Assembly (NCBI RefSeq): GCF_023016085.1
Contig: NZ_JALKBF010000001.1
Location: 868,001 to 932,000 of the forward strand
DNA from: Aliiroseovarius sp. F47248L
GTDB taxonomy: Bacteria; Pseudomonadota; Alphaproteobacteria; Rhodobacterales; Rhodobacteraceae
DNA: 64,000 nucleotides
Direction: 5' to 3'
Shown: in pieces, positions 7,999 to 16,734 of the stretch
Layout: each line of letters begins with the position of its first letter
Numbering within the stretch: position 1 is the first letter of the stretch
The notes under the pieces: generated by a model
What the model was told of the DNA's origin: nothing
Databases searched by the model: none
The model's input: only the letters and a program-made list of their open reading frames with translations
Made by a program: the position numbers and the translations under genes

Positions 7999-9312
7999 TT
8001 ACTCCGCCTCGCGCAGGTTCAGACGGCGCACCATGTCGGTTTCCAGCGCGTGATCCGGGTCGGCCTTGTTGACCTGTTTCACCCAGTCGCCATGTTCGGG
8101 ATACATCGCCTTGATCGCCGGGCCAGTGGCCAACGCGTCCTTGGCAAGATAAAGTCGCCCGCCTGCGTCCATGGTCATATCCTCAAGCATCGCGATCAGG
8201 TCCACAGCCGCATCACGGGCGGGGAAATCGACGGCGAGAGTGTAGCCTTCCATCGGAAAGCTCATATGACCCGCGCGACCCGGCCCCATGCGTTTGAGCA
8301 CAGCGAGGGGCGAGGACAGGCCCGCGCCCGCGATCAGCTCCAGCATCTCTTTCAGCGCATCTGCCTGATCCAGCGGCACGACGTTCTGGAACTGGTAAAA
8401 ACCGCGTTTGCCGTAAAGGCGGTTCCAGTCGTGGATCTTGTCCAGCGGGAAGAAGAAGTCGTCGATGCGTTTGACGGACGAGCGCCCCGAGCTAGGCACC
8501 CGTCGATAATAAGCGTTGTTAAAGGCTCGCACGACCGGGCCCGCCAGCGCGAAATTCGGCGCATCCAACGGGATTTTCTTAGAAGGTTTCGCCTTGGGCA
8601 GAAGCCCCGCAGCCAGTTCAGCTTCTTCTATGACACCGCGCCCAAGACTGTCGCCCTTGGCTGTCGTGTCGAGCCAGCCCACACAATAGGTTGCCTGACT
8701 GCCATCCAGCAGGGCAAGGTGGTCGTCCCAATCTTCGGCCCTGCGTTCGGTGACCATCATCACATCGCCGGGGCAGGGTTTGAGTTGCAGCTTCGCCTCA
8801 GCAATCACGCCGGTCTGGCCGATGCCGCCCATGGTGGCGCGGAACAAGCCTGCGTTGCGGGTGGGGGTGGCGACGGTGCGCTTGTCGCCATTCAGTAACG
8901 TGACGGACAGAACATGCTGGCCGAAGCTGCCCTCGTTATGGTGGTTCTTGCCATGCACGTCCTGCGCGATGCAGCCGCCAACGGTGGCAAAGCCGGTGCC
9001 TGGCATGACGGCGGGTAGCCATCCACGCGGGGCGAAGACGTGGGCCAGATCACCGATGGTGATGCCAGCCTCGACCGTAACAACGCCAGTGTCCGCGTTA
9101 AAGTCGATGATGCGGTTCATCCGCGTCATGTCGATGGCGCGACCGCCGTCGTTCAGCGCCGCATCGCCATAAGAGCGGCAATTGCCTATGGCTGGGCAGG
9201 GGTGGGCTTCCACAACCGCCTTCAGGCTGCGGGCGCGTTCTGGTCGCGCCAGTTCGGCACTTGCACGCTGAACCCGGCCCCAGCCGGAATACTCATTCTT
9301 TTTCCAAACCAT
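7999..9312 (-). CDS. FAD-dependent decaprenyl-phosphoryl-ribose 2-oxidase-like protein (DprE1 family)
   Basis: 437 residues; mycobacterial DprE1 has about 460. FAD-binding blocks match DprE1: RSYGDAALN (46-54), VMPGTGFATVGGCIAQDVHG (102-121) and KNHHNEGSFGQHV. The substrate domain keeps MGPGRAGHMSFPMEGY and the C-terminal LYLAKDA, whose Lys391 corresponds to the essential Lys418 of DprE1. At the position of the benzothiazinone-reactive Cys387 there is Ala360. Reaction by family: oxidation of the ribose C2 of polyprenyl-phosphoryl ribose. The start overlaps the flippase-like gene by 20 bases, indicating coupling. Confidence 0.85.
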   Translation of the reverse strand: MVWKKNEYSGWGRVQRASAELARPERARSLKAVVEAHPCPAIGNCRSYGDAALNDGGRAIDMTRMNRIIDFNADTGVVTVEAGITIGDLAHVFAPRGWLPAVMPGTGFATVGGCIAQDVHGKNHHNEGSFGQHVLSVTLLNGDKRTVATPTRNAGLFRATMGGIGQTGVIAEAKLQLKPCPGDVMMVTERRAEDWDDHLALLDGSQATYCVGWLDTTAKGDSLGRGVIEEAELAAGLLPKAKPSKKIPLDAPNFALAGPVVRAFNNAYYRRVPSSGRSSVKRIDDFFFPLDKIHDWNRLYGKRGFYQFQNVVPLDQADALKEMLELIAGAGLSSPLAVLKRMGPGRAGHMSFPMEGYTLAVDFPARDAAVDLIAMLEDMTMDAGGRLYLAKDALATGPAIKAMYPEHGDWVKQVNKADPDHALETDMVRRLNLREAE

Positions 9313-10327
9313 GTGTATGTCTCAATGAATTGCGTTCGGCGACGGGAAAGACCAGAAGGCCGATCCCGATGGCGAACCAAAGGGTTGTAACGCGGATGAT
9401 GGCGGTGGCAGGCACGCTGACCTCAAGCGGCACGCCCTCCATCGCGAGCAGGGCAATCATGGCGGCTTCGGCCCCGCCAACTCCGCCGGGTGCACCGGTC
9501 AGTCCACCGGCGAGGGTTGAGAAGACGAAGATCGCGACTGCCTTGGCAAAGCCGATATCGGCCCCCATCCACATCAATAGAAGGTGAAAGGCATAGCCTT
9601 CGGCAATCCAGCCAATAACCCCGATCAGAGCGGCAAGCGCCATCAAAGTGGGCGATGTAAACGCCGACAGCGAGAGGGAGGCGCGGCGGATCTTGGCCCA
9701 AAGCCGCGCAAACCGCCCGGTGATCCTGTGCCCCATCGTGGCGAACCAGCCCAGCAGGCGCGGTCGGGTCGCGGCGAAGGCGGCGATCAAGGCAAGGATG
9801 GTGACGGGCAGACCGCCCGCAATCCCGGTGGCCGAAAAGGCCAGCGCCAGCCCAAGGATCAGGGCCATGGCGGACAGGTCAGATGCGCGATCGACCAACA
9901 CAAGTGGCGCTGTGCGTTCGAACGCCCACCCCGTTTCGCGTTTCAGCCAGCGCATTCGCACCAGTTCGCCCACGCGGCCCGGTGTGACCGACATGGCAAA
10001 ACCGCCAAGGAAGTGGCGCAGGTCTTGGCCAAGACCTGTGGGCAATCCCAGTTTGCGCGCAAAGATATGCCAGCGCAGACCGCGAAAGACATAGTTTACA
10101 AGGCTCAACGCGAGTAGCACGGAGAATTGCGCGGCTGTCAGTTTGGCCAGTTGTGCGCGGGTTTCTTCCCACCCTGTAGCGGCCGCAATCCCGATCAATC
10201 CAACCAGCACCAAACCAAACAATCCCAGAAGCACAAGCGTATCACGCAACCGCCGGTTGGGGCTGGCATCAGGGGTAGATTGTTTCCCTGATGTGGAAGA
10301 TATGGGGTTTACGCTGCTCATTGTCAT
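9293..10327 (-). CDS. integral membrane protein of the LPG-synthase TM / flippase-like family
   Basis: 344 residues from ATG 10327 (M-T-M-S-S-V); an alternative ATG lies at 10321, and the longer frame to 10426 adds an implausible Cys-rich start. A polar N-terminus precedes several membrane helices. Family-typical blocks are NYVFRGLRWHIFARKLG, GGFAMSVTPGRVGELVRMRWL and GGLTGAPGGVGGAEAAMIAL. Members of this family are membrane proteins associated with lipid-linked sugar or lipid translocation. It is first in a unit with the DprE1- and DprE2-like genes, so it may flip the lipid-linked pentose. That role is inferred from context. Confidence 0.75.
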   Translation of the reverse strand: MTMSSVNPISSTSGKQSTPDASPNRRLRDTLVLLGLFGLVLVGLIGIAAATGWEETRAQLAKLTAAQFSVLLALSLVNYVFRGLRWHIFARKLGLPTGLGQDLRHFLGGFAMSVTPGRVGELVRMRWLKRETGWAFERTAPLVLVDRASDLSAMALILGLALAFSATGIAGGLPVTILALIAAFAATRPRLLGWFATMGHRITGRFARLWAKIRRASLSLSAFTSPTLMALAALIGVIGWIAEGYAFHLLLMWMGADIGFAKAVAIFVFSTLAGGLTGAPGGVGGAEAAMIALLAMEGVPLEVSVPATAIIRVTTLWFAIGIGLLVFPVAERNSLRHTHGLEKE

Positions 10328-10484
10328 TGCCCGGCTTATGGCGGGGGATTGCGGCGAGAATATGAAAGCATACGTGCAAAAGCGAGAGGCAATAACGCAC
10401 GCGACGCTCATCTGGTACGGCTGCACCGACCGCTCCCGTTCGCGCTCCGACGCCTGAAAGAGCTGTGGTGATGGAAGGCCTTGT

Positions 10485-11492
10485 TTAGAGCGCGTGATCT
10501 TTGGGCGTCATCAGAGCCGGGCTCAAGGCGCGTGACAGGACTTGCCCTTCAAACCCACGCAGTTCGACATGAGCGAGCTCGCCTTGTTGTTCAGTCAGCC
10601 CCGGGAAGATCGCGTGAAGCTCTTCGATCTGCGCTTCAGTCAGCGTGGACAGGGTCACATCACCAAGATGAAGCGTCTCGGCAGGACAACCATCTGCAAA
10701 AACAATCTCGTGTTTTTCAAGGACGATATGCCAGTATTCCAGATCATCGACCTCGGCACCGCATTCAAAGATGCTGTCGCCATTCACAAGGCTTTTTGCA
10801 CTGACAAGGGCTGCATCCTGTGCCAACAACAGATCCAAGTGCGGACCTTCCATAAGCAATCGGTGCTGCGGCGAAACGCGTAGAGTCTTGTTTGGCACGC
10901 CAGGCGCGAATGTGTCTGGTGCAATTGCCACTGGATCCAGCTGTGAATTGCCACGCCGACGATCCCGGTTGACCTTTGACGCAGATATCCAGCGCAGGGG
11001 TTGCAGACCACTGTCGCGGGTCATGACCAGATCACCAACGCGCAATGTCTCGATCCGGCGTGGGCCGAGATTAGTAAGGATTTCTGTTCCGCGAGCAAAG
11101 CACACCTCGGTCTCGCCAAAGATAGTTATCGTCACTTGATGGGTGTCAACGACCGCCGTGCCGTTGACGGTTGAATTGGTGCCATCGAAAGAAGTGTCCG
11201 TAACTCGGATATTGAAGGTAACATCCAGACTTTGACCTGCGTCCAACCCATCTAAAGCAGGATCGTCGCTGTCCACAACGAAAGACCAAGTATAGCCACC
11301 TTCGCCATTTGCGGTGTTCTGGGTGATAGTCAGCGTCCCGAACGAGGGGGCGGACAGGATATCGTATCCGCCAGCAAGCCAACTGTAGGTGCCAGGCTCG
11401 GTGTTCACCACGGTGCCGCTGGCACTGACATTACCCGTTCCGGGCAAGCCTTCGGTGATCGAGGCAGTGGTCGGTCCTGATAGACTCACCAT
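10485..11492 (-). CDS. VCBS-type and Hint domain protein
   Basis: 335 residues from ATG 11492, chosen because AAGGAGA lies about 8 bases upstream; the frame could extend to a TTG at 11552 without such a site. Residues 1 to about 130 resemble a VCBS/cadherin-like beta domain (YSWLAGGYDILSAPSFGTLT, then an IRVTDT block). A Hint (hedgehog/intein) domain follows, opening with CFARGTEILTNLGPRRIETL and VGDLVMTRDSGLQPLRWI, and with SPQHRLLM further on. Hint domains of this kind are thought to self-process at the Cys. No signal peptide is visible, so export would need another route such as type I secretion. The substrate is unknown. Confidence 0.8.
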   Translation of the reverse strand: MVSLSGPTTASITEGLPGTGNVSASGTVVNTEPGTYSWLAGGYDILSAPSFGTLTITQNTANGEGGYTWSFVVDSDDPALDGLDAGQSLDVTFNIRVTDTSFDGTNSTVNGTAVVDTHQVTITIFGETEVCFARGTEILTNLGPRRIETLRVGDLVMTRDSGLQPLRWISASKVNRDRRRGNSQLDPVAIAPDTFAPGVPNKTLRVSPQHRLLMEGPHLDLLLAQDAALVSAKSLVNGDSIFECGAEVDDLEYWHIVLEKHEIVFADGCPAETLHLGDVTLSTLTEAQIEELHAIFPGLTEQQGELAHVELRGFEGQVLSRALSPALMTPKDHAL

Positions 11493-11656
11493 GTTTGGGT
11501 CTCCTTCACTCGGCACAAAATAAATGGGGGCATCTACGGTTCCATTTCCCAAGCGACCTATTTTTACAGCACCCTTGATTTCATAACTACGTTAATCGGA
11601 GCATTCTGGCAATTTGTTGAAGCAGAAAAGGGTATTTTGCGTCAGCTTGCGACACG

Positions 11657-12157
11657 CTATGCGACCATGGTCGAGCGGATCTTCCATTTCGAACTGCCGG
11701 GGCTGCGATGCCATTCAAGCACTTTTTTCTGACCTTCGTGGATTCGTAAGGTCTTCACGCTGTCTTCTTGAACAGTTGCCTTGATATTCTCAATGATCTC
11801 AGCGCCATGTCCCCACGGTGCCATGATGTCCATGATCCAAAGCTGTTCGCCCGACCGCCATTCATCAAATTCATCCAATCCGTTGCCAGACAGATGCTTT
11901 TTCTCGGCGGCGGCATCCAACTTGGCCCAGGTCACAAGGCCGCGTGGGACATCGCGTGCCTGGTAAATATTGAACTGTTTGAGATATATCGGAGGCTCAA
12001 ACGCCTTCGCAATCGCGCGGGCCGACCAATCACCATAGACGTTGGAATAGAACGCCAGGAATGCCAATTCACCAAACACCCGCAGAACATCTTCGTTGGG
12101 ATAGAGGGGCGACACTTCGATCAGTCCGCCAGTGTCTTTGTTTTCTGTTATGCCCAT
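11657..12157 (-). CDS. RTX toxin-activating lysine acyltransferase-like protein (HlyC family)
   Basis: 166 residues from ATG 12157, close to HlyC (170). The longer frame to 12319 adds a stretch with no family match. Aligned with HlyC from memory, it keeps the acyltransferase blocks FNIYQARDVPRGLVTWAKL (compare TRDDYPVAYCSWANL) and EWRSGEQLWIMDIMAPWG (compare DWTSGDRKWFIDWIAPFG), including catalytic Asp110. The catalytic His of HlyC (His23, in LGHVSWLW) is replaced by Glu30 (FGELAFLA). HlyC proteins move acyl chains from acyl-ACP to Lys of RTX protoxins. No RTX gene is adjacent; the nearest candidate partner is the VCBS/Hint protein. Confidence 0.78.
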   Translation of the reverse strand: MGITENKDTGGLIEVSPLYPNEDVLRVFGELAFLAFYSNVYGDWSARAIAKAFEPPIYLKQFNIYQARDVPRGLVTWAKLDAAAEKKHLSGNGLDEFDEWRSGEQLWIMDIMAPWGHGAEIIENIKATVQEDSVKTLRIHEGQKKVLEWHRSPGSSKWKIRSTMVA

Positions 12158-12237
12158 ACCTAAGACCTGAACCTTAACTCTATTTTCCCCTCGACGGCAC
12201 CTTTTTCGGATAACAGTATTGGGCTGCCAACCGGAAA

Positions 12238-13368
12238 GTGGAGCAACAAGTGACGGACCCCGCCGAAGATGACAATACCAAAGTAGATTTGGAATTTCCA
12301 AAACCGCCTGCGCTGACAACGGGTCGAGTACGCCTACAACCCAGCAACGGGTTTCGCGGCTGGCTGACCAAAAACAAGATTTCTCTGGCGTTCAACACCT
12401 ATCACATTGGTAAGCTGTTCATGATTGGCGTGAACGAGGCCGGACAGTTCGTGCTGTCGGATGCCAACTTTCCCCGTTCCATGGGGTTGAGCCTTCATAA
12501 GGGCACGTTGTGGATGGCCAGCCAAAAGCAAATCTGGCGTTTCGAGAATTTTCTGGATAAAGGCCAGATGTCGCAGGGAAACGATGCGGTTTTTGCACCA
12601 ATTGGCGCGACCACGACGGGCTATATCAACCTGCATGACCTGCGTGTTAGTGATCATGGCGTGTATTTCGTCGCCTGTCAGTTCAACTGTATCGGGCGGC
12701 TGCATGAAAAGTGGAGTTTTGAGCCGATTTGGAAGCCGCCGTTCATCAGCGAGTTTGCTTATGGGGATCGGTGCCATCTGAATTGTCTTGCCTTGGAAGA
12801 AGGTGTGCCCAAATACGTCACGTGTTTCGCCGAAACCGATGTTCCCGAGGGGTGGCGCGCACTACCGAAAGATCAAAGCGCCGGGCTTGTGGTGGATGTT
12901 AAGACCAACAACATTCTGTGTGACAGTCTACACATGCCACATTCTCCGCAGCTTCATAACGGGCGGCTGTACGTCGCCAATAGCGGACAGGGTGAGTTTG
13001 GTGAAGTTGACCGGTCAACGGGCGAGTACAAGCCTATTTGTTTCATTCCGGGGTTCACCCGTGGCGTTGCATTCTGGAAAAATTACGCATTGGTTGGGGC
13101 ATCTCGACCTAGGCAGAGCGGCGTGTTTGAGGGCAACGACGGCACGCCTCTTAATCAGAGACTTCAAGATATGGGGGTCGATCCGGAATGTTCGATCTCG
13201 GTGATCAATCTGGACACAGGTGACATTGAACATCAAATCGTGCTGGATGGCGTCGCATCCGAAATCTATGATCTTTGTATTCTGCCTGCGATCCGTAAAC
13301 CACGTGTTCTGGACGTCGAAAGCGATGCGATGAACACGATGTTCCGGCCTTCAAAACTGCATATCTGA
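12238..13368 (+). CDS. TIGR03032-family protein
   Basis: 376 residues with a GTG start at 12238. The family blocks are recognisable: GFRGWLTKNKISLAFNTY, YHIGKLFMIG, NLHDLRVSDHGVYFV, SPQLHNGRLYVANSGQGE, ALVGASRPRQSGVF and the C-terminal VINLDTGDIEHQIVLDGVAS. It is probably a beta-propeller-like cytoplasmic protein. Family function is unknown to me. It is divergent from the HlyC-like gene with only 80 bases between the starts, so they may share a control region. A bidirectional terminator follows. Confidence 0.8.
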   Translation: MEQQVTDPAEDDNTKVDLEFPKPPALTTGRVRLQPSNGFRGWLTKNKISLAFNTYHIGKLFMIGVNEAGQFVLSDANFPRSMGLSLHKGTLWMASQKQIWRFENFLDKGQMSQGNDAVFAPIGATTTGYINLHDLRVSDHGVYFVACQFNCIGRLHEKWSFEPIWKPPFISEFAYGDRCHLNCLALEEGVPKYVTCFAETDVPEGWRALPKDQSAGLVVDVKTNNILCDSLHMPHSPQLHNGRLYVANSGQGEFGEVDRSTGEYKPICFIPGFTRGVAFWKNYALVGASRPRQSGVFEGNDGTPLNQRLQDMGVDPECSISVINLDTGDIEHQIVLDGVASEIYDLCILPAIRKPRVLDVESDAMNTMFRPSKLHI

Positions 13369-13384
13369 ATACAACCAGAAACGA

Positions 13385-13409
13385 AAAAGGCTCCGCGAAC
13401 GGAGCCTTT
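13385..13409. terminator. bidirectional intrinsic terminator
   Basis: AAAGGCTCCG and CGGAGCCTTT pair perfectly over 10 bp around loop CGAA. An A-run precedes and a T-rich stretch follows, so it can serve both the TIGR03032 gene (plus) and scoB (minus). Confidence 0.85.
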
Positions 13410-13430
13410 GTTGTGTTTCGTCACTTTGGC

Positions 13431-14060
13431 TTAGTTGACGATCTTTGCCTCGGTCGCGGCGCGCAACTCGTCTTCGGTCACGCCATCGGCGGTCTCGACG
13501 ATTTTCAAGCCACCTTCGACCACATCCAGAACCCCAAGGTTGGTGATGATACGGTCGACCACGGCCTTGCCGGTCAGCGGCAGGCTGCATTCCTTCAGCA
13601 CTTTGCTGTCGCCGTGCTTGTTGGTGTGGTCCATCACGACCACCACGCGGCCAACACCGGCCACAAGGTCCATCGCGCCGCCCATACCTTTGACCAGCTT
13701 GCCGGGAATCATCCAGTTGGCCAAATCGCCGTTTTCGGCCACTTCCATCGCGCCAAGGATCGCCATGGCGATCTTGCCGCCCCGGATCATCCCAAAGCTC
13801 ATCGAGCTGTCGAAATACGAGGTCTGGGGCAGTTCGGTGATGGTCTGCTTACCAGCATTGATCAGGTCGGCGTCGATCTCGGCCTCGGTCGGGAAGGGGC
13901 CCATGCCCAGCATGCCGTTTTCCGATTGCAGTGTGACCTCGACCCCATCAGGGATGAAGTTGGACACCAGCGTCGGGATGCCGATGCCAAGGTTCACATA
14001 CCAGCCGTCTTGCAGTTCCTGTGCCGCGCGGGCGGCCATTTGATTGCGGTCCCATGCCAT
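13431..14060 (-). CDS. scoB: 3-oxoacid CoA-transferase subunit B
   Basis: 209 residues from ATG 14060 (M-A-W-D-R-N-Q-M); the longer frame to 14216 lies inside scoA. The motif [20 protein letters not shown] marks the subunit start, and the catalytic Glu is in [12 protein letters not shown]. Together with subunit A it moves CoA from succinyl-CoA to acetoacetate, letting the cell use ketone bodies. That links with HMG-CoA lyase (58991-59845), which releases acetoacetate from leucine. It begins 4 bases after scoA ends. Confidence 0.92.
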   Translation of the reverse strand: MAWDRNQMAARAAQELQDGWYVNLGIGIPTLVSNFIPDGVEVTLQSENGMLGMGPFPTEAEIDADLINAGKQTITELPQTSYFDSSMSFGMIRGGKIAMAILGAMEVAENGDLANWMIPGKLVKGMGGAMDLVAGVGRVVVVMDHTNKHGDSKVLKECSLPLTGKAVVDRIITNLGVLDVVEGGLKIVETADGVTEDELRAATEAKIVN

Positions 14061-14064
14061 GATC

Positions 14065-14760
14065 TTAGCCCTCCCGAATGGTGCGTTGTTCGATACGCTT
14101 TTCGTGCTCGCCTTGGATGATGCGATGCACATAGATGCCCGGCAGATGGATCGCATCGGGGTCAAGCGACCCGGTCGGCACGATCTCTTCGACTTCGGCC
14201 ACGCACACCTTGCCACACATGGCGGCGGGCGGGTTGAAGTTGCGGGCAGTCTTGCGGAAAATCAGGTTGCCGGTTTCATCCGCTTTCCACGCTTTCACGA
14301 TCGAAAGGTCAGCAAAGATGCCTTCTTCAAGGATATATTCCTCGCCATTGAAGACCTTCACTTCTTTGCCTTCCGCGATCACGGTGCCTACGCCGGTTTT
14401 GGTATAAAAACCGGGGATGCCGTGACCGGCAGCACGCATGCGTTCGGCCAGCGTGCCTTGGGGGTTGAATTCCAGTTCCAACTCGCCCGACAGGTATTGG
14501 CGCATGAATTCGGCGTTTTCGCCGACATAAGACGACATCATCTTCTTGATCTGTTTCGTGTCCAGCAATTTGCCAAGCCCGAAGCCGTCAACGCCGCAGT
14601 TGTTCGATGCGATGGTGGTGTCTTTGACGCCGCTTTCCACAAGCGCGTCGATCAGCAATTCTGGAATGCCACACAGGCCAAAGCCCCCAGCGGCAATCAG
14701 CATGCCGTCGCTGAGCAGCCCATCAAGAGCCTCGCCGGCGCTGCCATATACCTTTTTCAT
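14065..14760 (-). CDS. scoA: 3-oxoacid CoA-transferase subunit A
   Basis: 231 residues. Start ATG 14760 has GAGAGGTAAC upstream. The family pattern is clear: [49 protein letters not shown], then [11 protein letters not shown] and [12 protein letters not shown]. It is the partner of ScoB in succinyl-CoA:3-ketoacid CoA-transferase and first gene of a two-gene unit. Confidence 0.93.
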   Translation of the reverse strand: MKKVYGSAGEALDGLLSDGMLIAAGGFGLCGIPELLIDALVESGVKDTTIASNNCGVDGFGLGKLLDTKQIKKMMSSYVGENAEFMRQYLSGELELEFNPQGTLAERMRAAGHGIPGFYTKTGVGTVIAEGKEVKVFNGEEYILEEGIFADLSIVKAWKADETGNLIFRKTARNFNPPAAMCGKVCVAEVEEIVPTGSLDPDAIHLPGIYVHRIIQGEHEKRIEQRTIREG

Positions 14761-14974
14761 GAAAGTTACCTCTCGTCAGTTTCGCACCTGTTCTGGCGTG
14801 AGGACGGTGCAAAGTCAACGAAACGCACGCGCGGAAGGGCGGTCTGCGTATTTCTACCTGCTTGGGCGTCTATAACTTTGGTTGGTTGTCGGGCGGATCA
14901 TCCAAAGTGCAGTATCGCGGCAACAGGACGTGACGATAGATCGGGACATCGACTGACTAGATACGGAGACCACC

Positions 14975-15439
<465 letters not shown>

Positions 15440-15473
15440 TCAAACTTGATCTGACAAACAGCCAGAGGCCGAC

Positions 15474-15983
15474 ATGAAACCAATCACGATTACCAGACTT
15501 GGCGTTGCGATTTACGTGCTGTCGGCCTTGGCCTTTACCGAGGAGCTGGTGGGTGAAATCACTGGCTTCTATTTGCTCAACTACGGTTGGATCGTGCACG
15601 AAATCGTCGAGCTCATTACGCTTGGCGGCTTTGTCATCGGCGGTCTGTTGTTGTGGTATAGTCACCGCGTTCTTCATGCCAGAAACGCCGAGGTCGAAAG
15701 ACTTCTGCATGCTGCACAGGGCGAGTTTACAGCAATGCTACACGCCCTGTTTGCGCACTGGTCGCTCACCGAGGCCGAAGAAGACATCGCGCTGTTGACC
15801 GTCAAGGGCTTGACCGTCGCCGAGATCGCCGAGGCCCGCAACACCAGCCCAGGTACGGTTAAATCGCAAAACAACGCGATTTACCGCAAGGCTGGGGTAA
15901 AGAACCGCACCCAGTTGGTGGGCGCGGTGGTTGAGGAGTTGCTAGAAGGGCCCGACGATCAACAAAAGGGCAATGCGGCGTAA
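15474..15983 (+). CDS. membrane-anchored LuxR-type HTH regulator
   Basis: 169 residues. Two predicted membrane helices (about residues 8-26 and 48-64) precede a short linker (HARNAEVERLLHAAQGEF) and a C-terminal LuxR/GerE helix-turn-helix (about 98-155, LTVAEIAEARNTSPGTVKSQ). No receiver or autoinducer domain is present. This suggests a membrane-bound transcription factor that senses the envelope directly. It lies 34 bases after the Asp-rich secreted protein, probably in one operon, and may control or read it. Confidence 0.82.
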   Translation: MKPITITRLGVAIYVLSALAFTEELVGEITGFYLLNYGWIVHEIVELITLGGFVIGGLLLWYSHRVLHARNAEVERLLHAAQGEFTAMLHALFAHWSLTEAEEDIALLTVKGLTVAEIAEARNTSPGTVKSQNNAIYRKAGVKNRTQLVGAVVEELLEGPDDQQKGNAA

Positions 15984-16007
15984 GTAGAATGCCGGTCTTA
16001 GTGCCTT

Positions 16008-16565
16008 CTAGATCACGCGCACTTGCGCACCGATCGGCGTGATGGCGAACAGCTCGGCGATGGCACTGTTGTAAAGACCGATGCACCCGTCCGAGCTGCG
16101 TCGTCCGATCTTGCGCGTGTCATGGGTGCCATGGATCAGATAGGCTGGCCAATCCAGATACATCGCATGGGTGCCCAGCGGATTGTCAGGGCCGGGCGGC
16201 GTGTATTTCAGCTCGGGATTGCGTTCCAGCATGCTTGGAGTCGGGGTCCAGTCAGGGGCCTCGCGTTTGCGAACGATCTTCGTGTATCCGGTTTTGGTTA
16301 GCTCATCCGTCATCGGAACCGAGGAGGGATAGATGCGATAATCGCTGCCATCGGCGCTCCAATAATGCAAGGCGCGCGAAATGGTGTCACAGACGATGGT
16401 CACCCGGTCCAGCTTGTCGAAATGGTCGCGCCAGTCTTGGTTGGCAAAGCTTGATGCATTGCGCTTGGCAGTTTCGATGATGGGAGTGGCAAGGCCAGTG
16501 CTAGGCAGCGAAAGGGATGCTGCCGCGCCTGCGATGACCGCGCGGCGCGAAAGAATACGTGACAT
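16008..16565 (-). CDS. L,D-transpeptidase (YkuD family)
   Basis: 185 residues from ATG 16565; an in-frame GTG lies four codons upstream. The N-terminus (ILSRRAVIAGAAASLSLP) resembles a twin-arginine signal. The YkuD active site is complete: HGTHDTRKIG, then RRSSDGCIGLYN with the nucleophilic Cys. It would make 3-3 crosslinks or attach proteins to peptidoglycan in the periplasm. It is convergent with the LuxR-type gene and on the same strand as topA, but separated from it by a hairpin region. Confidence 0.9.
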   Translation of the reverse strand: MSRILSRRAVIAGAAASLSLPSTGLATPIIETAKRNASSFANQDWRDHFDKLDRVTIVCDTISRALHYWSADGSDYRIYPSSVPMTDELTKTGYTKIVRKREAPDWTPTPSMLERNPELKYTPPGPDNPLGTHAMYLDWPAYLIHGTHDTRKIGRRSSDGCIGLYNSAIAELFAITPIGAQVRVI

Positions 16566-16684
16566 GGTGAGGCTCACTTTTCGATTGCGTTTGGCCGCAC
16601 TGAAGCCGGTCTAAAGGTGGGTTTCAAATCACGAATTCGAGAGTTGGAATGTAATCTGGACAGTGTCGCATTTTGGCCCGGATC

Positions 16685-16718
16685 GGGGTGCCGCACGCAA
16701 TGAATGGCGTGGCACCCC
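16685..16718 (-). terminator. hairpin downstream of topA, possible terminator
   Basis: GGGGTGC and CACGC pair with GCGTG and GCACCCC over 12 bp, with a two-base bulge and an 8-base loop. It lies just beyond the topA stop. No clear T-run follows on the minus strand, so it may be an mRNA 3-prime stabilising hairpin instead. Confidence 0.4.
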
Positions 16719-16734
16719 AGTCCCAATGACACAG

